Shown: one piece after another, positions 16,415 to 23,719 of the stretch
Numbering within the stretch: position 1 is the first letter of the stretch
Layout: every line of letters begins with the position of its first letter
From: Paracoccaceae bacterium
Lineage (GTDB): Bacteria; Pseudomonadota; Alphaproteobacteria; Rhodobacterales; Rhodobacteraceae
Assembly (NCBI GenBank): GCA_030065075.1
Contig: JASJDQ010000005.1
Coordinates: 1 to 35,476 of the forward strand
Reading direction: 5' to 3'
DNA: 35,476 nucleotides
Program-made: the position numbers and the translations under genes
The notes under the pieces: model-generated
The model's database searches: none
What the model was told of the DNA's origin: nothing
The model's input: the letters and a program-made list of their open reading frames with translations, nothing else

Positions 16415-16948
16415 ATGAAACTAACACCGGCGATGCAGGATTTCATCCTCCACTGGGGAGAGATGGGCGCCAAGTGGGGCACCAACCGTTCGGTTGCTCA
16501 AATCCATGCGCTTCTTCACCTGAGCGACAAGCCCCTGCCTGCCGACGAGATCGCAGAAACACTGGGTATTGCCCGCTCCAATGTCTCGACCGGGTTGAAA
16601 GAACTCCAAACATGGAAACTGGTCAGCGTCGAGCGTCAATTGGGCGACCGACGGGACCACTTCACATCAATCCGCGACATGTTCGATCTGGCTCTTGTTG
16701 TCATCGAAGGGCGACGCGAACGGGAATACGCGCCTACGCTGGCCGCTTTGGAACGTGTGCTGGTCGAAGCCCGCGAAGACGGAACGCCCAAGGAAAACCT
16801 GGGCCGTATCGAGGAAACTCTGGAGACGATGCGCCTGTTCGATCGATGGTACGCCGACGTGGCGCGCCTGCCGAAAGCTGTTCATCTGGGTGCCTTGAAA
16901 CTGGGGGCAAAGATCGCCCGCTTCATCCCGGGCGGAAAAAGCTCTTAA
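16415..16948 (+). CDS. GbsR/MarR-type winged-helix transcriptional regulator
   Basis: A 177-residue DNA-binding protein. After an N-terminal helix (MQDFILHWGEMGAKWGTNRSVAQIHALL) typical of the GbsR branch of MarR proteins, the winged helix-turn-helix reads LPADEIAETLGIARSNVSTG (recognition helix around ARSNVSTGLKEL) followed by a wing with ERQLGDRRDHF. The C-terminal half is helical, probably for dimerisation. Relatives respond to small molecules or redox cues; the ligand here is unknown. A GGTGAT ribosome site is 6 nt before ATG 16415. Two identical operator-like palindromes flank the gene, so autorepression and control of the downstream four genes are likely. Confidence 0.88.
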   Translation: MKLTPAMQDFILHWGEMGAKWGTNRSVAQIHALLHLSDKPLPADEIAETLGIARSNVSTGLKELQTWKLVSVERQLGDRRDHFTSIRDMFDLALVVIEGRREREYAPTLAALERVLVEAREDGTPKENLGRIEETLETMRLFDRWYADVARLPKAVHLGALKLGAKIARFIPGGKSS

Positions 16949-16964
16949 AAAAATTTGCCAGGAA

Positions 16965-16984
16965 ATTTCAGTCATGACAGAAAT
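16965..16984. promoter_or_regulatory. Operator copy 2, across the start codon of the membrane protein gene
   Basis: The same 20-mer as at 16384-16403. The ATG of the next gene (16974-16976) is in the middle of it, so the first codons ATG ACA GAA AT are part of the site. The right flank AACTG extends the arm to GAAATAACTG. A regulator bound here could act as a roadblock or control an internal promoter. Confidence 0.6.
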
Positions 16985-17372
16985 AACTGTATATACCGAC
17001 AAGCGTGAATCCCACCCTATACGTTGGAATGCTTTCATACTTGCTTTGGTGCTGGCACCGATCGTCGTCGGCATTCTGGGGATTTGGGCGGTCATTCCCG
17101 TCTTCGCAGTGATGTTAGGAGCCCCCACTTACATAGTCTTCGGAACGCCCGCGTTTCTCTTTGCCATTATGAAATACAACGCGGGTCCGCTGGGTTTGGC
17201 GTTTGCGGGCTTTCTTGCGAACCTTGCGGCTTACCCGGCCGTTCTGCTGCTGTACGGACCAGATACCGCAGAATTCATAACCTCCTTCGGATACGTCTTT
17301 GCCCCACTTTGGGGACTGATGTTCGGGTTTCTGTATCTGACGTTCCAAGCATTCGGGGAGCGGGCGTCATGA
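16974..17372 (+). CDS. Four-helix membrane protein, function unknown
   Basis: A 132-residue protein with a polar N-terminus (MTEITVYTDKRESHPIRWN) and about four hydrophobic helices: around residues 19-41, 45-68, 72-94 and 104-127. It has no Cys and few charged residues within the helices. AGGAAA lies about 9 nt upstream of the ATG. The stop overlaps the start of the thiol oxidoreductase gene in an ATGA junction, so the two are coupled and may work together at the membrane. I do not recognise a named family. Confidence 0.8.
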   Translation: MTEITVYTDKRESHPIRWNAFILALVLAPIVVGILGIWAVIPVFAVMLGAPTYIVFGTPAFLFAIMKYNAGPLGLAFAGFLANLAAYPAVLLLYGPDTAEFITSFGYVFAPLWGLMFGFLYLTFQAFGERAS

Positions 17373-17800
17373 ACCGCATCATTCCATTCGACATCAGCGG
17401 CGACGGCAGGGTGTTCGTGGTCATGGACGCAAACTGTCTACTCTGCGCAATGGGCGCACGCTGGATCGCCCACAATGATCGCCACGACGTCTTCCGCATC
17501 GTTCCCGCCGATTCTGCCTTGGGCGCGTCTTTGCTTCGGCGGCAAGGTCTGGACGAACTCGATCCCGAAAGCTGGCTTCTGATTGACGCCGTTGGCGCGC
17601 ACCAATCGTTGGATGCGCTTATGCGCGCGGGAGTTCATCTTGGTGGCTTATGGCAGGTCTTGGGCGTTTTGCAGCTTCTGCCACGCTGCTGGAGAGACTG
17701 GCTCTACCACGTTGCGGCGCGTAACAGATATCGGCTCTTTGGCAAGGCCGACATGTGCCGGATGCCGGACCCAGCCATTCGGAGGCGACTGGTCCAATGA
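17369..17800 (+). CDS. DCC family thiol-disulfide oxidoreductase (DUF393)
   Basis: A 143-residue protein of the DCC family: the name-giving motif is MDANCLLCAMGARWIAHND near residues 19-37, with the C-x-x-C redox pair at about Cys22 and Cys25. It continues with FRIVPADSALGASLL, LDPESWLLID, a hydrophobic stretch (GGLWQVLGVLQLLP), and the typical C-terminal WLYHVAARNRYRLFGKADMC. The DCC family is thought to use a thioredoxin-like fold for dithiol chemistry, but substrates are not known. It starts at ATG 17369 overlapping the membrane protein gene, and its stop overlaps the DUF4166 gene. A third Cys near the end (CRMPDPA) is shared with many homologues. Confidence 0.88.
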   Translation: MNRIIPFDISGDGRVFVVMDANCLLCAMGARWIAHNDRHDVFRIVPADSALGASLLRRQGLDELDPESWLLIDAVGAHQSLDALMRAGVHLGGLWQVLGVLQLLPRCWRDWLYHVAARNRYRLFGKADMCRMPDPAIRRRLVQ

Positions 17801-18357
17801 CGTCTCTAACACCAGCACTTTATCCATCGCTTTTGGGCGACGCCTATGCGAACCTGCCCGCGCCGGTTCAAGCGTTGCATGGGACGCAGAGCCGACGCGT
17901 CTGGTCCGGGACGGCAAATGTCACACGCGGCAAAAACACGATTGCGAGGCTCATCGCTCGTCTCTTCGGGTTTCCACCGGACGCCGCGAGCGTGCCCTTG
18001 CGCATCACTTTCGACGCGGACGGGGACACAGAGCGGTGGACTCGCGACTTTGCCGGGCATGTACTGCGATCAGTGCAAAGCAGCGGAATAGGGCGAAACG
18101 AAGGTTTGCTTATAGAGCGGTTTGGACCGCTGAATGTCGCCTTGGCTCTTGCAGTCGAAGGCGACCGGCTCTGCCTGACCCCGCGTCGATGGTCGTTTCT
18201 CGGCGTCCCGTTGCCAAAGGCATTTCTGCCGACCGGGGAGAGCTTCGAGACTGCGCAAAACGGCCGTTTTCAATTCGATGTCGCGATCACGGCACCCGTT
18301 ATCGGACTGATCGTGGCGTACCGGGGGGAGTTGGAGGAGTGTGATGATGACGATTGA
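17797..18357 (+). CDS. DUF4166 domain protein
   Basis: A 186-residue soluble protein. Marks of DUF4166 are the N-terminal LPAPVQALHGTQSRRVWSGTANV, a hydrophobic LFGFPPDAASVPLRITF, W-T-R-D-F-A-G, and the C-terminal LPKAFLPTGESFE followed by F-D-V-A-I-T-A-P-V-I-G. In other bacteria this domain is often fused to, or next to, saccharopine-dehydrogenase-like or DCC proteins; here it directly follows the DCC gene with an ATGA overlap at 17797-17800. Enzymatic role unknown. The frame extends 14 codons upstream to 17755, but the ATG at 17797 (MTSLTPALYPSLLG) fits the overlap pattern. Confidence 0.85.
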   Translation: MTSLTPALYPSLLGDAYANLPAPVQALHGTQSRRVWSGTANVTRGKNTIARLIARLFGFPPDAASVPLRITFDADGDTERWTRDFAGHVLRSVQSSGIGRNEGLLIERFGPLNVALALAVEGDRLCLTPRRWSFLGVPLPKAFLPTGESFETAQNGRFQFDVAITAPVIGLIVAYRGELEECDDDD

Positions 18358-19126
18358 AGCTGATTACGAGCGTTTCCAAAGCGAAGGCGAAACTATGGCC
18401 GGAGAGTTGGGCGACTTTCGGCAACGGGCACGCGCCTATCATCGGCTCTACCGGCACTCGAAGGGGAACTTCGCTTTTCCACTTCTGGCAGCGCATGGGG
18501 CGCTATGGGGCGCGGGACATATGCGGCGCGGGTTGTTCGTTAGCCGGGTTCTGTTGATGCTGTCGCCGCGACGTGGCGGCGCGACCGCACGCCTTGCGAT
18601 GGTTGAGGACTTCACCAACGCCCTGAAAGAGATCAACCGGCAAGTCCTGATCAAGACCTATGTCGCCTATCAGATGACCCGGTATCACGCCGACGACCCA
18701 CGGCTGGCCGAATACGTGGCACCCGAACTGAGCGCGCCTTTGGCAGCTTGCCACGAAGCGCGGCGATTGGGTCAAAGGCTTCCCGACGAGGATCGGCGCA
18801 ACCTGTTCGAGGCTGCCTTCCTCTTTGAGCAGGACTTCGTCGTTGGACCGTCAATCGATGCCGCATTGCCGCAGTTCAACTGGCCGTTGGTGCGCGCCTT
18901 GGCGATGCGCCCACCGATAGGCTTTCGTTACTTCGGACCGTTGGAGCGCCTTTGGTTCGCCGATTTCTCGGACAAAGACGAACGCATCAAGCGGGGTCTG
19001 CAAGCCTACGATATCGCTGAACGGCAGGGTTGGGACTTTACGGAAGGCGCTCTGGCAAACTACCCATGCGAAAAGGGACAACGCCCCAAATTCCTGAACG
19101 CGTTCTGTCGCGCAGTTTGCCAGTAA
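18344..19126 (+). CDS. Protein of unknown function, last gene of the GbsR-type operon
   Basis: A protein of about 260 residues with no signal peptide and no sure membrane helix. It is Arg- and aromatic-rich: HRLYRHSKGNFAFPLLAAHG, a moderately hydrophobic MRRGLFVSRVLLML, a helical middle (IKTYVAYQMTRYHADDPRL) and a C-terminus with FRYFGPLERLWFADFSDKDE and GWDFTEGALANYPCEKGQ. Starts at 18341 (GTG), 18344 and 18347 (ATG) are all possible; a GGAGGA at 18333-18338 is 5 nt before 18344. It overlaps the DUF4166 gene by 14 bp, so it is coupled to it. I do not recognise the family. Confidence 0.8.
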   Translation: MMTIEADYERFQSEGETMAGELGDFRQRARAYHRLYRHSKGNFAFPLLAAHGALWGAGHMRRGLFVSRVLLMLSPRRGGATARLAMVEDFTNALKEINRQVLIKTYVAYQMTRYHADDPRLAEYVAPELSAPLAACHEARRLGQRLPDEDRRNLFEAAFLFEQDFVVGPSIDAALPQFNWPLVRALAMRPPIGFRYFGPLERLWFADFSDKDERIKRGLQAYDIAERQGWDFTEGALANYPCEKGQRPKFLNAFCRAVCQ

Positions 19127-19308
19127 TCGTTTTGGAAGGCACCACAACCAGAGGCGTTTGCCCGCAAGAAAAACTGTTTGAAATAGCACGCACACACGGT
19201 CGCGCGCAGACACCCCTGATTGCAGCACATTCATAGTCGCCTGTAAGCATGTTGTGGGCAACCTGTGGATAACTACAAAATGTTGAGTGTTGCTGCGTTG
19301 CCGCAACG
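19127..19308. other. Gap between converging genes; one DnaA-box match and a weak hairpin
   Basis: This 182-bp gap separates the unknown gene (+) and gshA (-). I see no gene in it. TGTGGATAA at 19264-19272 is a perfect DnaA box on the minus strand (TTATCCACA), but it is single. CGTTG-CCG-CAACG near 19297-19309 can form a 5-bp hairpin next to the gshA stop, without a U tract. Confidence 0.4.
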
Positions 19309-20679
19309 TCAATAGCTGTATTCGGCAAACACCCGCGTAACGTCCTGATCCCAATCAGAATTAAAGTGGCGGATCAATTCGTCCGCCGGCGTCTCGCCTG
19401 AGTCCAAAGTTTCCTTCAGGGCATTCAGAAAGTGGGTTTCGTCGGGCAAGAGCCCGCCCGCCCCTTCGCGTTTGCGGGCCTTCAGTCCGGCTTCGGCAAT
19501 CGCAACGCACTCGCGCGCGATATCTGTCATGCTTATGCCGTTGACTTCAGCGGCAAGCCCATCGACCGATGCGGCAACGCGCAGACCTTCGCGCGTCTCA
19601 GTGTCCAACCCCTTGGCAAGATCCCACGCCGCATCCAAGGCGCCCTGATCATAAATCAAACCGACCCAGAACGCCGGGAGCGCGCAAAGCCGACGCCACG
19701 GACCGCCATCCGCGCCACGCATCTCTATGAATTTCTTGATCCGCGCTTCGGGGAAGAGCGTGGTCAGGTGATCCGCCCAATCAGACAGCGTCGGCATCTC
19801 TCCCGGCAAAGCCGGTAACTCGCCTTTCAGGAAATCCCGGAAGGACATGCCAAGGGCGTCGATGTACTGCCCGTCGCGATAAACGAAGTACATTGGCACA
19901 TCGAGCGCATACTGCACCCAAGCCTCGAAGCCGAACCCGTCTTCGAAGACGAAAGGCAATGTACCTGTCCGATCAGGATCAAGATCGCGCCAGATGCGGC
20001 TGCGCCAACTTTTGTGTCCGTTCAGTCTGCCTTCGGTGAAAGGCGAGTTGGAAAAGAGCGCGGTCGCGACCGGCTGCAACGCAAGCGCCACGCGCAACTT
20101 CTGGACCATATCGGCTTCGGACGCGAAATCGAGGTTCACCTGCACCGTGCAGGTGCGCCGCATCATGGACGTGCCAAGGGTGCCCACCTTCTGCATGTAG
20201 GCATCCATCAGCTTGTACCGGCCCTTCGGCATCAGCGGCATGTCGTCATGTGTCCAATGGGGGGCTGACCCCAATCCGATGAAACGGGCGCCGATATCGT
20301 CTGCAACCGACTGAACCTCGCGCAGGTGCTCGTTTACTTCATCACAAGTCTGATGAATGTTCTCGAGCGGGGCACCGGAGAGTTCCAGCTGACCACCAGG
20401 TTCCAGCGAGATATTCGCACCGTCCTTCACCAAACCGATGATGTTCCCGCCCTCATCTATGGGCGTCCAACCGAACCGATCCCGCAAGCCGGTCAACATC
20501 GCCTTGATCGAGCGATCGCCATCATAGGGCAAAGGCTTCAAAGTGTCCTTGCAATATCCGAACTTCTCGTGCTCGGTCCCGATGCGCCAGTCTTCCTTAG
20601 GTTTGCAGCCCGACTCCAGATATTCGGCCAATTGTTCATGCCGCTCGATGGGGCCGCCGCCTGACTGTGGGATGGACAT
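19309..20679 (-). CDS. gshA: Glutamate-cysteine ligase (proteobacterial/plant type)
   Basis: A 456-residue ATP-dependent enzyme that makes gamma-glutamylcysteine, the first step of glutathione synthesis. Type-specific marks: WRIGTEHEKFGY near the N-terminus, SLEPGGQLELSGAPLENIHQTC (glutamate and metal binding), RYKLMDAYMQKVGTLGTSMM, TCTVQVNLDFASEADM, FSNSPFTEGRLNGHKSWRSRIW, and IEMRGADGG. This matches the alphaproteobacterial/plant group, not E. coli GshA. The start ATG 20679 has GGAGG 8 nt upstream. It lies 66 bp downstream of a small membrane protein gene on the same strand and follows the rsmE group. Confidence 0.97.
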   Translation of the reverse strand: MSIPQSGGGPIERHEQLAEYLESGCKPKEDWRIGTEHEKFGYCKDTLKPLPYDGDRSIKAMLTGLRDRFGWTPIDEGGNIIGLVKDGANISLEPGGQLELSGAPLENIHQTCDEVNEHLREVQSVADDIGARFIGLGSAPHWTHDDMPLMPKGRYKLMDAYMQKVGTLGTSMMRRTCTVQVNLDFASEADMVQKLRVALALQPVATALFSNSPFTEGRLNGHKSWRSRIWRDLDPDRTGTLPFVFEDGFGFEAWVQYALDVPMYFVYRDGQYIDALGMSFRDFLKGELPALPGEMPTLSDWADHLTTLFPEARIKKFIEMRGADGGPWRRLCALPAFWVGLIYDQGALDAAWDLAKGLDTETREGLRVAASVDGLAAEVNGISMTDIARECVAIAEAGLKARKREGAGGLLPDETHFLNALKETLDSGETPADELIRHFNSDWDQDVTRVFAEYSY

Positions 20680-20745
20680 GCTCTCAGCCTCCTGAAGGTC
20701 GAACCCTTGGGTTTGCGCGAAAGTGCGGGGAAGTCAATGTAGGGT

Positions 20746-21261
20746 CTACTGTGTCGCTTCCCACACAAGGAACTCCGCCTGCTCAGTCGATCCAGACGCG
20801 GTGATGACCGCTTCATAATCGGCGCCCGGCAGAGCCGTCAGCGCATCGAAGAGCGTACCGGCGTTTTCCGCGTCGCCGGGAATGGTCAGGCGCTGCCCCG
20901 ATTTGTCGGTGAACTCCCAGTAGAAATCCGATGACATCGGGCCAAGGTCGGTGGTCCGTACTTTAACACGCTGCAACTCGTTGATCGAAATCGCGCCGCC
21001 ACCGTGGGGGCCGAAATAGGTGATCTGGCGTTCATCGACCTCGACGACACCGACGCCGCCCGTGTCCTTCGGAAATCGCGCGCGACGCACGCCTTCGATG
21101 AAGAGAGCCGCACCGATCAGCACGCCAGCCCAGCCGATGCCGCGCAGCACGCCGGTGGAGGACGCGACGAGTTGCAGGTTGCCCATCAACACGACCCCGC
21201 CAAAGATCGCTTCGCGCCATTTCTTGAAAAAGGCGGCGACTTCAGGGCGAACGAAGCTCAT
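20746..21261 (-). CDS. Small membrane protein with a PH-like soluble domain, function unknown
   Basis: A 171-residue protein. Two hydrophobic segments at about residues 19-35 (IFGGVVLMGNLQLVASST) and 39-57 (GIGWAGVLIGAALFIEGV) form a hairpin anchor. The remaining part is beta-rich (GVVEVDERQITYFGPHGGGAISINEL, VKVRTTDLG) followed by a helix and reads like a small cytosolic barrel, but I cannot assign it to a family. ATG 21261 overlaps the upstream stop by 4 bp. It may share a transcript with gshA 66 bp downstream. Confidence 0.8.
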   Translation of the reverse strand: MSFVRPEVAAFFKKWREAIFGGVVLMGNLQLVASSTGVLRGIGWAGVLIGAALFIEGVRRARFPKDTGGVGVVEVDERQITYFGPHGGGAISINELQRVKVRTTDLGPMSSDFYWEFTDKSGQRLTIPGDAENAGTLFDALTALPGADYEAVITASGSTEQAEFLVWEATQ

Positions 21262-22001
21262 GTGTCACCATTCAGCGGGTGCCAGGGCGCGGTCTCGCGA
21301 TCTGGTGTTTCGGGTCGCCAGTCATAAGGCGCGCGGATAGGTTCGAATTCCATTTCGGTGAAGTCGCGGATCAATTCCAGTTCCATGCCCTTGCGACGAT
21401 AGAGCTTGCCGCCTTGCGAGTCATAACGGTCAAGCGCGTCCGTCTGGGGTTCGCTCAGTCGGTCGTAGATCTCGCCCATGCTGGTAGGACGCGGATCGGC
21501 AAGGACGCGCTTCGTGACCTTGCGATCCAGCGGCGCACGCCCGCCGGTCATCAGACGTATGCCGGTGCTGCAGCCCTTCGACGGCTCTCCGAAGGTGACG
21601 CGCGAAAGCCCCTTGTCACGCCCGATGATGTCGTGGCCGCCCCAGGCAAAGTAATGTGTGTTGTCAATGAACAAGCTGTGCCCGGTCCACGTGTCGCCCT
21701 GTCGAAAAAGCGACAATGCGGTCCAATAGGGCGGCTTCGACAGGACCGAGTAGCTGCCCATCGCGTCGCTGTTCCACTTGCCGTCCAGTATGAAATAGAG
21801 AAAGTGCTGGCCATCGGGCGACAGCGCGCAGCGTTCGACATAGACCTTGTTCTTGATCCACTGACCGTCCTCGAACGTGTCGGTGTCGCGGTGCCACAGG
21901 ATCATGCGAAATTGCCGCGACGGTCCTTGCCGCAGGATCACGGCGCGGTCGTTTTCGGTTGCAAAGAACAGGTGAAGGCGAATGATGGGCTTGGCCGTCA
22001 T
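21258..22001 (-). CDS. Protein of unknown function downstream of rsmE
   Basis: A 247-residue soluble protein beginning MTAKPIIRLHLFFATENDRAV at ATG 22001, which overlaps the rsmE stop in ATGA; a longer frame to 22031 adds ten non-supported residues. It is rich in Trp, Tyr and Gly with repeated strands such as KVYVERCALSPDGQHFLYFI, TALSLFRQGDTWTGHSLFID and THYFAWGGHDIIG, which suggests a beta-rich (possibly propeller-like) fold. No signal peptide. The C-terminus is Pro/acidic (YDWRPETPDRE). It is coupled to both neighbours. I do not recognise a named family. Confidence 0.8.
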   Translation of the reverse strand: MTAKPIIRLHLFFATENDRAVILRQGPSRQFRMILWHRDTDTFEDGQWIKNKVYVERCALSPDGQHFLYFILDGKWNSDAMGSYSVLSKPPYWTALSLFRQGDTWTGHSLFIDNTHYFAWGGHDIIGRDKGLSRVTFGEPSKGCSTGIRLMTGGRAPLDRKVTKRVLADPRPTSMGEIYDRLSEPQTDALDRYDSQGGKLYRRKGMELELIRDFTEMEFEPIRAPYDWRPETPDRETAPWHPLNGDT

Positions 22002-22717
22002 GACTGCCAATCCCCGTGTTTCGATTGCCACAGAGTCAGCGCCGCGACTGCAGCGGTGTCGGCGCGCAGGATGCGAGGGCCAAGCGAAACGGGGTGCGCC
22101 ATGTCGCGCAGCTGGTCGCGCTCGGTCTTCGAGAACCCGCCTTCTGGACCAATGAGGATCGCCCAGGGGCCCTTGATATTGGGCAGCGCGCGCGCCTCTC
22201 CGGCAAGCATCTCATCGCAAAACATCAGCGCCCGGTCTTCCGGCCATGTGTCCAGGACCTTGTCCAGCCGCTGAAGGTCTTCGACGAGGGGCACGAAGGT
22301 GCCGCCGCATTGCTCGGCAGCTTCGATAGCATGGGCTTGCAGCCGGTCGCGGCGGATGCGTTCGGCATTCGTGAACTCGGTTTGAACAGGCAGGATGCGC
22401 GCGGCCCCCATCTCGGCAGCCTTCTCGACTATGAAGTCGGTTCGGGCTTTCTTGATCGGAGCGAACAGCAACCAAAGATCGGGCGGATTGCGTTGGGGAG
22501 CCGTTTGCTCGACGCAGGCCAACACACCGCCGCGTTTGCCTGCCTCGACAACCTGGGCCCGCCATTCACCATCAGACCCGTTGAACACAAGAACGCTGTC
22601 GCCTTCGGCCAGTCGCATCACGCCAAAAAGGTAATGGGCCTGGTCCCGCGACAAGGGAACCGATTGCCCCTTCTCCAGAGGGTGATCTACAAAGAGCCGA
22701 GTTTTCGCAGCTATCAT
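21998..22717 (-). CDS. rsmE: 16S rRNA (uracil-1498-N3)-methyltransferase
   Basis: A 239-residue SPOUT methyltransferase that modifies U1498 of 16S rRNA. The N-terminal PUA-like part begins RLFVDHPLEKGQSVPLSRDQAHYLFGVMRL; the C-terminal knot has ILIGPEGGFSKTERDQL and VSLGPRILRADTAAVAAL, both diagnostic. Other family residues are KKARTDFIVEKAAEMGAARI and RLQAHAIEAAEQCGG. I prefer ATG 22717 (MIAAKTRLFVDHP), since family members begin a few residues before the R-L-F/Y motif; ATG 22726 is the alternative. It is the first gene of the minus group leading to gshA and starts only 9 nt from ubiA on the other strand. Confidence 0.95.
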   Translation of the reverse strand: MIAAKTRLFVDHPLEKGQSVPLSRDQAHYLFGVMRLAEGDSVLVFNGSDGEWRAQVVEAGKRGGVLACVEQTAPQRNPPDLWLLFAPIKKARTDFIVEKAAEMGAARILPVQTEFTNAERIRRDRLQAHAIEAAEQCGGTFVPLVEDLQRLDKVLDTWPEDRALMFCDEMLAGEARALPNIKGPWAILIGPEGGFSKTERDQLRDMAHPVSLGPRILRADTAAVAALTLWQSKHGDWQS

Positions 22718-22726
22718 GAGGAACAT

Positions 22727-23683
22727 ATGACCGAGGCCGCCCCGAAGGGACAAGTGGCTGATGCTGTGAAAGGCAATTGGGTGGACACCATCGCACCCGA
22801 AGCCACCCGCCCCTTTCTGCGACTGTCGCGCGCGGATCGCCCCATTGGGACATGGTTGTTGCTGATCCCTTGCTGGTGGGGGCTGGGGGCTGCCGCCCTT
22901 TCACAAGGTCAATTCACCCTGCATCACCTGTGGATCGCGGTGGGTTGCGCCGTTGGGGCTTGGCTAATGAGGGGCGCCGGGTGCACTTGGAACGACATCA
23001 CCGACCGAGACTTCGATGGCGCAGTCGAGCGCACGCGGTCGCGGCCCATCCCATCGGGGCAAGTGACGGTAAGAGGCGCAGTCATCTGGATGGTGGCGCA
23101 AGCGTTTCTGGCCTTCGGCATCTTGCTGACCTTTCACTGGAACGCTATCTGGCTGGGAGTCGCATCCCTTGCGTTTGTCGGCATTTATCCGTTTGCCAAG
23201 CGGTTCACTTGGTGGCCACAGGTCTTCCTCGGGCTGGCGTTCAATTGGGGAGCACTTCTGGCATGGACGGCGGCGACCGGACGGTTGGAGTGGCCCGCTG
23301 TCTTGTTATACTTGGCGGGCATTGCATGGACGTTGTTCTATGACACCATCTATGCCCATCAGGACAAGGAAGACGACGCGCTGATCGGCGTGAAATCCAC
23401 CGCCCGCCTGTTCGGTGAGGACACGCCGAAATGGTTGAAATGGTTCCTGATCGCGACAGTCACGCTATTAGCGGCCGGGCTGATTTTGGCACTGGTAGAA
23501 ACAGCCAACCCACTGCAATTGGTCGTTTCCCTCTGCGGCGTCTGGGCGCTTGGCTGGCACTTGGCGTGGCAATTGCGACAACTGAACACGGATGATGCCG
23601 AGGTTTGCCTGAAAATTTTCCGTTCGAACCGGGATGCTGGCCTGATCCCTGTGCTGTTTCTTGCGATCGCGTTCTTCCTGTGA
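22727..23683 (+). CDS. ubiA: 4-hydroxybenzoate polyprenyltransferase
   Basis: A 318-residue membrane enzyme of ubiquinone synthesis that attaches the prenyl chain to 4-hydroxybenzoate. The first Asp-rich motif is NDITDRDFDGAVERTRSRP and the second is DTIYAHQDKEDDALIGVKSTARLFG; both are diagnostic for UbiA. About eight to nine hydrophobic helices follow the hydrophilic N-terminal 40 residues. ATG 22727 is preceded 5-6 nt upstream by GAGGA. The promoter must lie inside the start of rsmE, because only 9 nt separate the two start codons. It is followed by the OmpA-domain gene 36 bp later. Confidence 0.96.
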   Translation: MTEAAPKGQVADAVKGNWVDTIAPEATRPFLRLSRADRPIGTWLLLIPCWWGLGAAALSQGQFTLHHLWIAVGCAVGAWLMRGAGCTWNDITDRDFDGAVERTRSRPIPSGQVTVRGAVIWMVAQAFLAFGILLTFHWNAIWLGVASLAFVGIYPFAKRFTWWPQVFLGLAFNWGALLAWTAATGRLEWPAVLLYLAGIAWTLFYDTIYAHQDKEDDALIGVKSTARLFGEDTPKWLKWFLIATVTLLAAGLILALVETANPLQLVVSLCGVWALGWHLAWQLRQLNTDDAEVCLKIFRSNRDAGLIPVLFLAIAFFL

Positions 23684-23719
23684 TTGCGCGAACCGGAAAG
23701 GCAGCTTAACTAGACGCCC

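Noticed and set aside
21301-21350. GGTTCGAATTCC, resembling a tRNA T-loop
   Set aside because: It lies inside a coding gene and has no acceptor, D or anticodon stems around it.
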